From: JBEKYD01 sp049509915
GTDB lineage: Bacteria > Acidobacteriota > Terriglobia > Bryobacterales > Bryobacteraceae
Assembly (NCBI GenBank): GCA_049509915.1
Contig: JBEKZL010000182.1
Location: 1-42,940, forward strand
Length of the DNA stretch: 42,940 nt
Direction: 5' to 3'
Part shown: piece by piece, positions 34,711-42,940 of the stretch
How the letters are laid out: the number at the start of each line of letters is the position of its first letter
Position numbering within the stretch: position 1 is the stretch's first letter
Notes under the pieces: generated by a model
Told to the model about the DNA's origin: nothing
The model's input: only the letters and a program-made list of their open reading frames with translations
The model's database searches: none
Program-made: the position numbers and the translations under genes

Positions 34711-37512
34711 ATGGGCCAGCCTGCCGTTCGATCTGCAACAATTGAATCCGTCTTAGATACGCAAACGCCGTCTCAACCGGGGATTTCCTTCCCCCGCTAT
34801 TTTACCGCCCGGCTGGAGGCGGATCGGACCCCCTATGACGATGTCCGTTGGGAGACGCGCACCGCTTCCATCGGCAACGACAAAGGCTCGGTCATCTTCG
34901 AGCAGCGCGACGTGGTGGTTCCGGCGGATTGGTCGCAAACCGCCACCAACATCGTCGCCAGCAAGTACTTCTACGGTAAGCTGGGCAGCCCCGACCGCGA
35001 GACCAGTGTGGCCCAACTGGTCGAGCGAGTCGTCGATACCATCGCTGGCTGGGGGAACAAGGACGGCTACTTCAAGACCCCCGAAGACGGCGCCAACTTC
35101 CGCGCAGAGTTGGCTCACCTCATGCTCACCCAGAAGGCCTGCTTCAATTCGCCCGTCTGGTTCAACGTTGGAGTGAAGGAAGCCCGCGGCTACGGCTGGA
35201 TCTTCGATCAGGCCGCCGGCTGCGTCTCCAAGCTCGAACGGGGCGTGGTGCGCCCGCAATGTTCGGCCTGCTTCATCGTCTCGGTCAAGGATTCGCTCGA
35301 ATCCATCCTCGACCTCGCCAAGACCGAGGGCATGCTCTTCAAATGGGGCTCGGGCACCGGCACCAACCTCTCCGCCCTGCGCGAAGACGACGCCATGCTT
35401 TCGAGCGGCGGCCGCGCCTCCGGGCCGCTGTCCTTCATGAAGGGCTTCGACGCCTTCGCCGGCGTCATTAAAAGCGGCGGCAAGACCCGCCGCGCCGCCA
35501 AAATGGTGATCCTCAACGCCGACCACCCCGACGTCGAAAGGTTCATCTGGTCGAAGGCCAAAGAGGAGAAGAAGGCTTTCGCCCTGATCGAAGCCGGCTA
35601 CGATTCCTCCCTCGATGGCGAAGCCTACGGCTCCATCTTCTTCCAGAACGCCAACAATTCCGTGCGCGCCACCGACGACTTCATGGACGCCGTCGTCAGC
35701 GATGGCGACTGGTGGACCAAATCCGTCGGCGCCGGCCAGCCCGTGAAGCGCTATAAGGCGCGCGACCTGATGCGCCAGATCGCCGAAGCCACCCACCAGT
35801 GCGGCGATCCCGGCATGCAGTTCGATACCACCGTCAACCGCTGGCACCCGTGCAAGAACACCGCCCGCATCAATGCCTCCAACCCCTGTTCGGAATACAT
35901 GTTCCTGGACGATTCCGCCTGCAACCTGTCCTCCCTCAACCTGATGAAGTTCGTCGGCCCGGACGGCCAGTTCGACGTGGAAGCTTTCCGCCACGCCATC
36001 GATACAATGATCCTGGCGCAGGAAATTATCGTTGATAACGCCAGCTACCCGACCGAGAAAATCGCCGAGAACTCGCACGCCTTCCGTCCCCTCGGCTTGG
36101 GCTTCGCCAATCTCGGCGCGCTGCTCATGTCCATGGGCGTGCCTTACGATAGCGCCCAGGGCCGCGACGTCGCCGCCGCCATTACCGCCGTGATGTGCGG
36201 CCAGGCTTACCTCACCAGTTCGCGCGTGGCCGAATCGGTCGGCACTTTCGCAGGCTACGGCGTCAACCAGCAGCCTTTCCTCGAAGTCGTCCGCATGCAT
36301 CGCGATTCGGTGGACCGCATCAACCGTCACAACGTCTCCGCCACTCTCTATGAAGGCGCGCGCCAGTCCTGGAACGAGGCCTACGAATCCGGCCGGCGTT
36401 TCGGCTACCGCAATGCCCAGGTCACCGTCATCGCTCCCACCGGCACCATCGGCTTCATGATGGATTGCGATACCACTGGCATCGAGCCCGACCTCGCCCT
36501 GGTGAAGTACAAGAAGCTGGTTGGCGGCGGCGTCATCAAGATCGTCAATAACACCGTGCCGGCCGCCCTGGTCAAGCTCGGTTATTCGGCCGCCCAGGTG
36601 GAAAAAATCGTCAGCCACATCGATGCCGCCGGCACCATCGAGGGCGCGCCCGATCTCAAGCCCGAACACCTGGCCGTCTTCGATTGCAGCTTCCGCCCGC
36701 AGAACGGCACCCGCTCCATCCACTATATGGGCCACGTGCGCATGATGGCCGCCGTGCAGCCGTTCATTTCCGGCGCCATTTCAAAGACCATCAACATGCC
36801 CGAGGAATCCACGGTGGAGGAAATTATGACCGCCTACACCGAAAGCTGGAAGCTCGGCCTGAAGGCCGTTGCCATCTATCGCGACAATTCGAAGAAGGTG
36901 CAGCCGCTCAACACCGGCAAGAGCGATAAGAAAGCCGCCGCTGCGGCCGCGGCTCCGGTCGAGAAAATCGTCTATCGCCCGGTGCGCCGCAAACTGCCCG
37001 ATGAGCGCCGCGCCATCACTCATAAGTTCTCCATAGGCGGCCACGAAGGTTATATCACGGTGGGTATGTACGACGATGGCTCGGCGGGTGAGATCTTTAT
37101 CACCATGGCCAAGGAGGGCTCCACTATTTCCGGCCTGATGGATAACTTTGCCACCGCGGTCAGCTTCAACTTACAATACGGCGTCCCGTTGAAGTTCCTC
37201 GTGGATAAGTTCGCCCATGTGCGCTTTGAACCCAGCGGTTGGACCGGCAATCCCCAGATCCCTTATGCCAAATCCATAATGGATTACATCTTCCGTTGGC
37301 TGGGCACAAAGTTCCTGGGTCCCGAATACGCCATTACCGAAGCCGGTGAAACCACCACGCTCCGCCCCACCGAAACCGACCCGCAGCAGCAGCTACCCTT
37401 TGCCCCGATCGTAACCGACGCCCCACTCTGCGCCGAATGCGGTTCCATCATGACCCGCAACGGAAGCTGCTATAAGTGCGGCAACTGCGGAGGTACGTCC
37501 GGGTGTAGTTGA
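34711..37512 (+). CDS. nrdJ: Class II (B12-dependent) ribonucleoside-diphosphate reductase
   Basis: A 933-residue adenosylcobalamin-dependent reductase, oxygen-indifferent, converting ribonucleotides to deoxyribonucleotides. Landmarks are KACFNSPVWFNVGVKEARGY, GCVSKLERGVVRPQCSACFI (first active-site Cys region), MLFKWGSGTGTNLSALREDD, NPCSEYMFLDDSACNLSSLN (radical and Glu site) and RYRNAQVTVIAPTGTIGFMM. The C-terminal TSCPD-type domain (HKFSIGGHEGYITVGMYDDG) ends in the Cys-rich redox tail CAECGSIMTRNGSCYKCGNC. The length fits long NrdJ forms. AGGAAAGGA precedes the ATG. No cobalamin riboswitch was seen; regulation by NrdR is suggested upstream. Confidence 0.96.
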   Translation: MGQPAVRSATIESVLDTQTPSQPGISFPRYFTARLEADRTPYDDVRWETRTASIGNDKGSVIFEQRDVVVPADWSQTATNIVASKYFYGKLGSPDRETSVAQLVERVVDTIAGWGNKDGYFKTPEDGANFRAELAHLMLTQKACFNSPVWFNVGVKEARGYGWIFDQAAGCVSKLERGVVRPQCSACFIVSVKDSLESILDLAKTEGMLFKWGSGTGTNLSALREDDAMLSSGGRASGPLSFMKGFDAFAGVIKSGGKTRRAAKMVILNADHPDVERFIWSKAKEEKKAFALIEAGYDSSLDGEAYGSIFFQNANNSVRATDDFMDAVVSDGDWWTKSVGAGQPVKRYKARDLMRQIAEATHQCGDPGMQFDTTVNRWHPCKNTARINASNPCSEYMFLDDSACNLSSLNLMKFVGPDGQFDVEAFRHAIDTMILAQEIIVDNASYPTEKIAENSHAFRPLGLGFANLGALLMSMGVPYDSAQGRDVAAAITAVMCGQAYLTSSRVAESVGTFAGYGVNQQPFLEVVRMHRDSVDRINRHNVSATLYEGARQSWNEAYESGRRFGYRNAQVTVIAPTGTIGFMMDCDTTGIEPDLALVKYKKLVGGGVIKIVNNTVPAALVKLGYSAAQVEKIVSHIDAAGTIEGAPDLKPEHLAVFDCSFRPQNGTRSIHYMGHVRMMAAVQPFISGAISKTINMPEESTVEEIMTAYTESWKLGLKAVAIYRDNSKKVQPLNTGKSDKKAAAAAAAPVEKIVYRPVRRKLPDERRAITHKFSIGGHEGYITVGMYDDGSAGEIFITMAKEGSTISGLMDNFATAVSFNLQYGVPLKFLVDKFAHVRFEPSGWTGNPQIPYAKSIMDYIFRWLGTKFLGPEYAITEAGETTTLRPTETDPQQQLPFAPIVTDAPLCAECGSIMTRNGSCYKCGNCGGTSGCS

Positions 37513-37872
37513 GTATTCCGTGTGTGACTAATTGACTATGCCGGTGACCTTTGGTAACCGATAATGCCCTGCTTGTTTCGTATTCCGTGTGGAGGGCAAA
37601 CAGTATTATTTCGTTTCCATCGGCACTGGCTCGCATGAAGCGATCCATTTCTGGTAGAGCCAGGAAGGGAGTGCGGGGGCGAGGGGCTCAAACGCCGTTT
37701 CCTCGCCCCGCTCAGTACCGGAGAAACCTCGCGACTTGCGCGAGTTCATAAGTGCCGTAGGTCTTTTGTGCGTCGACTCGTTCCGCAGTTTCGAGCCCGT
37801 CCGAATTGAGGACCAACTGAACGAGGATGCTGTCGGGTAGCTTTCCTTTGCCAATCTCCTGGAGTAATCTAT
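37513..37872. other. Spacer after nrdJ; possible 3' scrap of a minus-strand gene
   Basis: There is no clear gene. On the minus strand the short stretch KLPDSILVQLVLNSDGLETA, then ERVDAQKTYGTYELAQVARF, ending at 37712, looks protein-like and may be the end of a decayed ORF. I do not recognise its family. No RNA gene or terminator with a T-run was seen. Confidence 0.3.
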
Positions 37873-38600
37873 ATGAACGAACCCCATAAAATAGACACGA
37901 AGTTCTTGGCGTCAATGGCTCTGCCGGCTTTCTGCCCACGCTGCTTTTGGTATCGGCTGCATTGAGCGATGCCCCGTTTTCGATCTTTCCCAGCATCTTC
38001 AATGACATCGACTCGTACACGAAGCACTTGGTGCACGCCAATATCGACAAGCACGGCCATCCGCCAAAGTGGCTGGCGAGTTTGTCCGAAGCGGAATCGT
38101 ACAAAAACGTCGGGTTTCTCAAATGGCTCGATGAAAAGAACGGAATCTTGCTGAAGGGCGGCCCGGACGCGGTGTTTGACGGCGAAGAAGAGTTGTTCGT
38201 CGGCGACTATAAGACCGCCCGATACCGCGACGGGCAGGATCATTTGCTAGCGCAGTACAAGGTTCAGTTGCTCGGCTATTCTTTTCTGCTCGAACAGAAT
38301 GGATACGAAAAGCCCAAACGTGCGGCGCTGATTTACTTCCAGCCCCCAAACGATCCGACCTTTCAAGAACTGCTTGCCCGAACAGAAAAGACAGGAATGG
38401 CCCTTCCTCTGACGGTGGAAGTTGTTGAAATCGAGTAGGCCGATTACAAACTGCTGCACAATCTTCTTCGCCGTGCACGGGAGATCTACGACGAGAAAAA
38501 GGCGCCCGAAGGATGCGAAGCGTGCAAAGACTGCAAGCGAATCGACCGGTACCTTCGCCAGTCCAAATTTGATGATCGCCCTGAAGACACGTTCGTGCGG
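37873..38600 (+). pseudogene. Cas4/RecB-type PD-(D/E)XK nuclease, frameshifted and with an internal amber codon
   Basis: The gene starts at ATG 37873 (GGAG eight bases upstream): MNEPHKIDTKFLASMALPAF followed by CPRCFWYRLH, then TGA. A one-base loss near 37960 moves to the second frame, which continues SDAPFSIFPSIFNDIDSYTK, LLKGGPDAVFDGEEELFVGD, YKTARYRDGQDHLLAQYKVQ and LLGYSFLLEQNGY. This is the RecB/Cas4 nuclease core with G-x-P-D and D-Y-K. A TAG at 38436-38438 interrupts the frame, which then goes on as YKLLHNLLRRAREIYDE and CEACKDCKRIDRYLRQ. The CPRC near the N-terminus and CxxCxxC at the C-terminus are the four cysteines that bind an Fe-S cluster in Cas4/AddB-like nucleases. Two lesions, so it is a pseudogene; it is adjacent to the SNF2 remnant. 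Confidence 0.78.
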
Positions 38601-38748
38601 GTCGATTTCTACACCGATTATCGCGGGAAACGGCGACCAATTTCGAGAACGGTTGAAAAGGGAGGGGACATAGCCATCCTGGCCGAGGACACTGGCGAGT
38701 GGCACCCCGAGTGGGCCCGGCAATTGGGCTCATGGCGTAGTGGCAAGA

Positions 38749-39897
38749 TCGCTCGTCCGCAGTTCCGTCAAACCCGTCGCGACGCCACGCGACTGTTGCA
38801 GGCTGCGAGCCCGCTGCGTCACGGCATGGTCCGGAACACGCGCGAATTGCTGCGGCGCTACCGTCCCCAAGGGCGATCCGCGCGAAGTTGTCGTGGAGAT
38901 GACTCCGGCTGAAAGCGCGCCCTACAGTGCGGTGGAGGATTTCATCGGCGATGTTTACCGGGCGGCGTCTCCCGAAAAGCGCTCGGCGGTGGGCTTCGTC
39001 ATGACGGTGTATCGACGCCGGCTGGCATCAAGTTTCGAAGCGCTGAAAAGGACTCTGAATGGGCGTCTGATGCGCACTGGAGGCATCACGGAGGAAGACG
39101 CGTCGCTCGATGAAACGTCGGACGAAGTAATGTCCGGCGAGGAAGTGGCTTGTCTAGCGGCGGAAGCGCCAGAGGCAATCGACGAACGGCTGAGCTTCGC
39201 ATACAAAGATACGGTGGAGCAGGACGTGTTCTTCACCGTCGGCAATCGCATCAATCTGTTTCAGGGAATCGTGGGCCGGCTCCAGCCGATTCTATCCCGT
39301 TTGCCACGCCGGTTCGAAGAGTTGGTACTGCTTGACCGGGACGCGCGAGACGCGGCGCGTCAGAGATTCCTTGCGGACCTGGAACAACAGGTGCGGGATG
39401 CAGACGAGAGCGGTTTTGACATCGATGCGACGGTGGAGGGCTCGCTGGATCTCCCTTCGCTTCCGGGACCGGCACTGACGCTCCGCGACCTGGACCGCGC
39501 CATTCAGATTGCGCGCTCGCGGCCACCCGAGGTGGACTTCCAGCCACTCGATCCGGGCTCTTTCGGCATTAGCCTGCCCGGCGGCGCGCTTGTCAGGGTT
39601 ACTACCGATCCCAACGTCTTCGAGTTCTCACCCGATAACTTCCAGTTGTTTTCGCCTGCCGGCGATGTGTTCGGCGCCATCTATGTGGACGGCGCTCGCG
39701 GAGGCGCCGATGAAAGGGGAATCGCATGGATAGTTCAGCGTCCGGGAGCGGAAGCGGAGTTCGTGGTGGCTACCCGATTCAGGCCGCGAACGGTAGCGAG
39801 TTTCGAGGAACTCCTGGCGGCGCTGGACGTTGTCGGAGAACCCAGCGATTTCCCGCTGGCGGACTGGCCGGGCGTGTCCGTTCCGGTGATCGCCTGA
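38749..39897 (+). pseudogene. SNF2-type helicase remnant (DISARM DrmD-like), internally deleted
   Basis: One frame reads RDATRLLQAASPLRHGMVRN, TRELLRRY. A second, from about 38864, reads TVPKGDPREVVVEMTPAESA, SAVEDFIGDVYRAASPEKRS, AVGFVMTVYRRRLASSFEAL and KRTLNGRL, then an acidic stretch. It then passes at about 39180 straight into KDTVEQDVFFTVGNRINLFQ, GIVGRLQPILSRLPRRFEEL and ESGFDIDATVEGSLDLPSLP, to a normal-looking end. In large SNF2-like helicases of phage-defence loci (DrmD-like) the helicase C-domain with its DEAH/Arg-finger motifs lies between these two blocks. It is missing here, as is the N-terminal ATPase half. Assignment to DrmD rather than another long SNF2 family is recognition, not proof. 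Confidence 0.68.
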
Positions 39898-40250
39898 GCT
39901 CGGCTTACGCTGAATTCCAAAGTTGAAGATGTACATCGGGCTTAAATACCTGAGACAAGAGAAGAGCGGAAGCAAACACCTCGGACAAATCGGTTCCGCG
40001 GGAGATCACCGCTCTGCTGTCTGGCGAGCGGGTGATTCTGCGTGAGATCAAGCGAGCGGTGACCCCCTTCGGTTGGGCTGGAGTGTGAACGGCGCTTGGT
40101 GCTGTCGATGGCGGCGAAAAACTAGGCCATTCTGGCGGGTGGAAGTGGGCCAGCATGTGGGTCACGCTCCGGCCTTCGGGGAGCCTGAGAACGGCTTGGG
40201 CGGCGGCCCGGCTGGGGTTTACTTGGAGTACTTTGAGTCTTTCTTTGCGG
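39898..40250. other. Junk spacer between SNF2 and IS21 remnants
   Basis: There is no recognisable gene. One plus-strand stretch (EITALLSGERVILREIKRAV then TPFGW) is protein-like and might be the start of a decayed transposase, but I cannot assign it. Confidence 0.3.
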
Positions 40251-40580
40251 CTTCTGGTTGCGTGCGGCGATGATCTTGTAGAGCAGATGCGCGGCTTCGG
40301 GGCACTCGATGCGCTCGATGCGGTCAAACCCGAATACATCGATTATAAGGAGGTCCGGGCTGGCGTAGCGGCGCAGGCGCGCGGGCAGCGTTTTGTCGGC
40401 GAGAGATGCGGTAAGGTCGGACATAATTTGTGCCGAAGTGCGATAGAGAACGCGGTAACCATGGACGCAGGCCTTCTGCCCTACCGCCTGGATGATGTGA
40501 CTCTTCCCGATCCCGCCCGAGCCCGAAACATAATGCCCATGGTCCGAAAACCGTAAGAATTCAATATCGCTGGCACCCAT
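40251..40580 (-). pseudogene. istB: IstB (IS21 helper ATPase) fragment
   Basis: The minus strand encodes GSGGIGKSHIIQAVGQKACV (Walker A), HGYRVLYRTSAQIMSDLTAS, LADKTLPARLRRY, DLLIIDVFGFDRIERIECPE (Walker B region with the usual Glu replaced by Val) and AAHLLYKIIAARNQK. This is the central part of IstB/DnaC-type helpers of IS21 elements. The N-terminal 80 or so residues and the C-terminal part are missing; beyond NQK the similarity stops. It is non-functional. Confidence 0.85.
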
Positions 40581-40972
40581 TGTTCGGCCAGGATCTGAGG
40601 CTTCACCGAACAGCCAAGCTCCCCCGAGGCGAGTACATCTACTGCGACTTACCTGACGGCACTATCGCAGGACTGCCCGCATGGATGGTCGATCCATCCG
40701 TGTGTGGCTCCATTGAGGTCGGCAATGTCATGGCGTCAGCCGAAGCTCTGGCGGAGCTTCAAAGCTTGATCGGCAGGGTTACGTCCCCTGTGGCTTCCGC
40801 TTTGGAGAAGATGCCAATGGAGGCCCCGCATGACCGACAACAAGAAGCTGGATGCGCAGATGAACCTGCATCTGTGCCAGACTCCGCCAATCGACCTGCC
40901 CCAAGACAAGCAACGCGAACTGGCAGCGGCGCTCGCCGACCTGCGTGTGTGGAATGCCGCCGTGGTCAATGA
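40535..40972 (+). CDS. DUF5372-like small protein of a recombinase cassette, N-terminus cut by the IstB scrap
   Basis: The frame reads YRWHPLFGQDLRLHRTAKLP, RGEYIYCDLPDGTIAGLPAW and MVDPSVCGSIEVGNVMASAE, then ALAELQSLIGRVTSPVASAL. The HPLFG start and LPAW block resemble the DUF5372-type proteins that accompany serine recombinases. The frame has no clear start because it runs into the IstB fragment. It also overlaps the next gene by over 140 bases, whereas an ATGA overlap at 40830 in another frame looks ancestral, so it is probably truncated at one end and frameshifted at the other. Function unknown. Confidence 0.45.
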   Translation, partial: AHGPKTVRIQYRWHPLFGQDLRLHRTAKLPRGEYIYCDLPDGTIAGLPAWMVDPSVCGSIEVGNVMASAEALAELQSLIGRVTSPVASALEKMPMEAPHDRQQEAGCADEPASVPDSANRPAPRQATRTGSGARRPACVECRRGQ

Positions 40973-41009
40973 TCCTTCCGCGGTCCGGCCAAGAGGAGAG
41001 GGATCATGA
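40830..41009 (+). CDS. 59-residue cassette protein before serine recombinase
   Basis: Reads MTDNKKLDAQMNLHLCQTPP, IDLPQDKQRELAAALADLRV and WNAAVVNDPSAVRPRGEGS, ending in a TGA that overlaps the ATG of the recombinase gene (41006-41009). It is intact and contains a helix that would fit a small DNA-binding or recombinase-assisting protein. It is part of a DUF5372-like / small protein / serine recombinase cassette. Function unknown. Confidence 0.55.
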   Translation: MTDNKKLDAQMNLHLCQTPPIDLPQDKQRELAAALADLRVWNAAVVNDPSAVRPRGEGS

Positions 41010-41860
41010 ACACGAATGCAAAGGTGACCGGCGATCATCTGAAACGGCGGGCAATCGTGTATATCCGATAGTCATCTCCCATTCAGGTTGCTAATAACCT
41101 GGAGAGTCAGCGGAGACAGTATGCCCTGGCCGACCGAGCGCGGCAACCCGGGTTTCAACAAGTCGAGGTCATCGACGAAGACCTGGGACGTTCCGGTTCC
41201 GGCCAGGTTGATCGTCCAGGTTTTGCACGGCTGGTTGCCGAAGGCTGCACCGGGAGCGTGGGCGCCGTCTTCTGTATCGAGGCGTCTGGATTGGCCCGCA
41301 ATGGTGGTGACTGGCATCACCTCATCGAGCTGTGCGGTTTGGTGCGAGCGCTCGTCTCGGATCCCGATGGCGTCTATGACCCAGGTCTGCTGAATGACCG
41401 TCTGCCGTGAGGGCTCAAGCCGGCCGCGAACTGAAGCTGCCGGTCTATAACACCATCTGGCACATGCTTCGGAATCCGATGTACGCCGGCGGCTATGCCT
41501 TCGGCAAGACCGAGGCCCGCACCAGAGTGGTCGGGGACGCGTCCGAAAGACCATCGGCCATTCGAAACCCGTAGAGAAGTGGACGGTCTTGATTCGCGAT
41601 CGTCATTCTGGCTACATTACCTGGGAGCAGTATGAGCGCAACCAGGCGATGTTGGCCGACAATGCACATATGAAGTCGCGCATCGAGCCGAAGGCGGGAC
41701 GAGGAGGCCGGAGCTTGCTGGCCGGGCTGTTGCGTTGCTGGAGATGCGGCCGGATGCTGCATGTGGCGTACAGCGGCATGAGGGGCGAGGTTCCGAGATA
41801 TCATTGCCGCAGCGTACACCTTAATCATGGCGCGGCATGGTGCATCTCATTTGGGGGATT
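41006..41860 (+). pseudogene. Large serine recombinase, multiply broken
   Basis: Starts MNTNAKVTGDHLKRRAIVYI-R, then TAG where the Gln before the catalytic Ser is expected (R-Q-S-S). It continues NNLESQRRQYALADRARQPG, QVEVIDEDLGRSGSGQVDRP, GSVGAVFCIEASGLARNGGD and WHHLIELCGLV, i.e. the resolvase domain. After a stop it jumps to ELKLPVYNTIWHMLRNPMYA, the recombinase domain start. In a new frame it has IRDRHSGYITWEQYERNQAM and LLAGLLRCWRCGRMLHVAYS, the zinc ribbon with CWRCG. Between the stop and the jump a middle section is deleted. Lesions: nonsense at the active site, an internal deletion and at least one frameshift. It cannot be active. Confidence 0.85.
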
Positions 41861-41880
41861 ACGTCCGGACCACTACCGTC

Positions 41881-42039
41881 CGCGAGCACGTCCGCGCGTT
41901 TGACTATCTGGGTGGTTTGGCCGTCACTTGTCTCTACGACAACATGAAAGTCGTAGTAACTGGTTATGACGGTGACCAACCGATCTATAACACTCGGTTT
42001 CTGGCCTTCGCCACTTACTATGGTTTTCAGGTGAGGATA
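41881..42039 (+). pseudogene. istA: IS21 IstA integrase scrap
   Basis: A 53-codon piece, REHVRAFDYLGGLAVTCLYD, NMKVVVTGYDGDQPIYNTRF and LAFATYYGFQV, matches the rve/integrase core of IS21 IstA transposases (DN.K..., F..FA.HYGF). Both ends are cut off, the left by the recombinase remnant and the right by a piece in the opposite orientation. Confidence 0.75.
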
Positions 42040-42057
42040 ATGTTTCCAGGAGTTGCG

Positions 42058-42228
42058 TCATCTGATCCGCAACCGGCCCAGCCTGCTGGACCCGGTGCGG
42101 CGATCCTGGTGTGCGGCCAGTGTTCGGGACACACTCTCACGCGCAATGCCCAGCAGGCGCGCAATGCGGCGTTGAGAAGCGCCGCCGTAGTGCAATCGCA
42201 CGATCTCGTTGCGCGTGAACTCGTTCAT
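42058..42228 (-). pseudogene. IS21-like transposase N-terminus (HTH), truncated
   Basis: ATG at 42228 gives MNEFTRNEIVRLHYGGASQR, RIARLLGIARESVSRTLAAH and QDRRTGSSRLG, then TGA at 42058. This is the N-terminal helix-turn-helix of IS21-type transposases. It overlaps the stop of the ParB-like gene (ATGA), so the two were an operon. The catalytic part is gone. Confidence 0.65.
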
Positions 42229-42940
42229 CCCTGCTCCAACTCGCCGACGAAGTCCTGGCTCAACGCCGCCACCGATCCCGCGCCAGCCTTTGGAAACGGG
42301 GCAGCAGGATCACGCGATCCTCCGGCGTCAGCCCGGTGCGGCCCTGATGAGCCAGCCACACTTCCATGCGGCCGAGTACGTCGAGCAGCAGTCCGACGCG
42401 CTTCCAGACGCGGTTCCCGTCTTTGCTCAGGCGGGGATCGTGGACTGCGGGGAGCTCGCCGTTGGCTTGCGACAGTGCTTCGCGTGGGTGCCGCAGGAGA
42501 TATTCCTGCTGGCGCCGTTCGGCGCAGCCCAGCCAGAGGTCGACGACGCCGGCCAACTCGGCGCCCGATAGCGCTGCGCGCCGGATGGCCTCCAAAACCT
42601 CCGCCTGGTTGCCCTCCGGCAACCGCGGGGCGCCCTCTGGGCCCTGGCGGGCAGCGGTGGGCAACAGCAGGCCGACGCTCATCCCGCGCCGTGGGTCCCA
42701 AGCGCTCGATCAGCGCCAGCCGCCGGCACACCCAGCGCTTGTGGCGCCCCAGCAGCTCGGCCACTTCCACCTGATTCAGGCCGTCCTCTCGCACCAGGGC
42801 CTGAATGATCCAAGCTTGTTCCAACTCCCTCGTCCGGCCGCCGGCGCGATTCAGCCCGTAGATGGCCGCCTTGGCGGTGCGCTCATCGGCCTCCAGCAGC
42901 CGGGCCGAGAGATGTGAGGGCTGCGCCAGGCCGCGTGCCG
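42225..42940 (-). pseudogene. ParB-like protein, partial at right edge, frameshifted
   Basis: From the right edge the minus strand reads RLLEADERTAKAAIYGLNRA, GGRTRELEQAWIIQALVRED and GLNQVEVAELLGRHKRWVCR, the helix-turn-helix after a ParB-type N-terminal domain. After a shift near 42690 it becomes MSVGLLLPTAARQ, LPEGNQAEVLEAIRRAALSG, AELAGVVDLWLGCAERRQQE and HQGRTGLTPEDRVILLPRFQ. Another shift near 42285 leads to LSQDFVGELEQG at the end. The order fits one gene of at least 235 codons with two indels. The N-terminus lies outside the window. It is coupled to the IS21-like transposase by an ATGA overlap. Confidence 0.68.

Noticed and set aside
34753..36735. 660-codon open frame antisense to nrdJ
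   Set aside because: nrdJ is unambiguous; the antisense frame is an effect of high GC3 and has repetitive, unlike-protein composition.
37448..37648. Minus-strand ORF overlapping the nrdJ 3' end
   Set aside because: It overlaps the essential Cys-rich tail of nrdJ; no recognised features.
39961..40120. Plus-strand scrap EITALLSGERVILREIKRAV
   Set aside because: It resembles the start of some transposases but is too short and interrupted to assign.

Overview
The window looks like a chromosomal segment of a high-GC acidobacterium of the Bryobacterales / Candidatus Solibacter type. The evidence is two large secreted proteins ending in the TIGR03437 domain (a hallmark of Solibacter-like genomes), a SEC-C-tailed HTH protein, ISKra4, ISAzo13 and IS21 remnants, a PEP-CTERM-like anchor and a B12-dependent ribonucleotide reductase. 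All of this is inferred from reading the sequence; no database search was run.

Layout. 1-0.5 kb: remnant of a GT39-like membrane protein and a short copy of the hslU 3' end. 0.5-5.1 kb (minus strand): a DHA2 exporter, then hslV, an internally deleted hslU, and a cystathionine gamma-synthase-like PLP enzyme. 5.3-9.0 kb (minus): a three-domain methyltransferase, a frameshifted HTH/SEC-C protein, a GT2-TPR glycosyltransferase and a small Ser/Gln-rich protein. 9.2-15.4 kb (minus): an operon reading sigma-like factor, membrane anti-sigma-like protein, secreted TPR-CHAT protease-like protein (broken by a 4-bp tandem duplication), followed by a GH75 chitosanase-like gene. 15.4-16.6 kb: ISKra4 remnant and a frameshifted poly-His protein gene. 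16.6-24.2 kb: GNAT, CopG, SpoU methyltransferase, a Cys-rich mini-protein, serS translationally coupled to an ABC exporter, a DUF6624 protein and a degenerate receiver protein. 24.3-34.5 kb: ISAzo13 remnant, FecR-domain protein, beta-barrel protein, two TIGR03437 proteins, DUF507, a Crp/Fnr regulator and a PEP-CTERM-like protein. 34.6-37.5 kb: nrdJ with a likely NrdR-box promoter. 37.8-42.9 kb: a graveyard of accessory DNA with a broken Cas4/RecB-type nuclease, a deleted SNF2 helicase of the kind found in phage-defence loci, IS21 pieces, a serine-recombinase cassette and a ParB-like/IS21 operon end.

How it fits together. The most interesting unit is the sigma / anti-sigma-like / TPR-CHAT operon. 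CHAT proteins are caspase/separase-like peptidases, and in type III-E CRISPR a TPR-CHAT protease cleaves a protein that restrains a sigma factor. A secreted CHAT protein next to a membrane anti-sigma suggests, as inference only, an envelope-signal proteolysis switch. A second theme is gene decay: about a dozen genes carry frameshifts, nonsense codons or internal deletions. Several of these have clear mutational signatures (tandem duplications of 4 and 10 bp, a C5 tract, a roughly 50-codon deletion). Intergenic heptad repeats (GCTGANN), arranged as hairpins at two of the three sites, mark three gene 3' ends.

No tRNA, rRNA or CRISPR array was seen.
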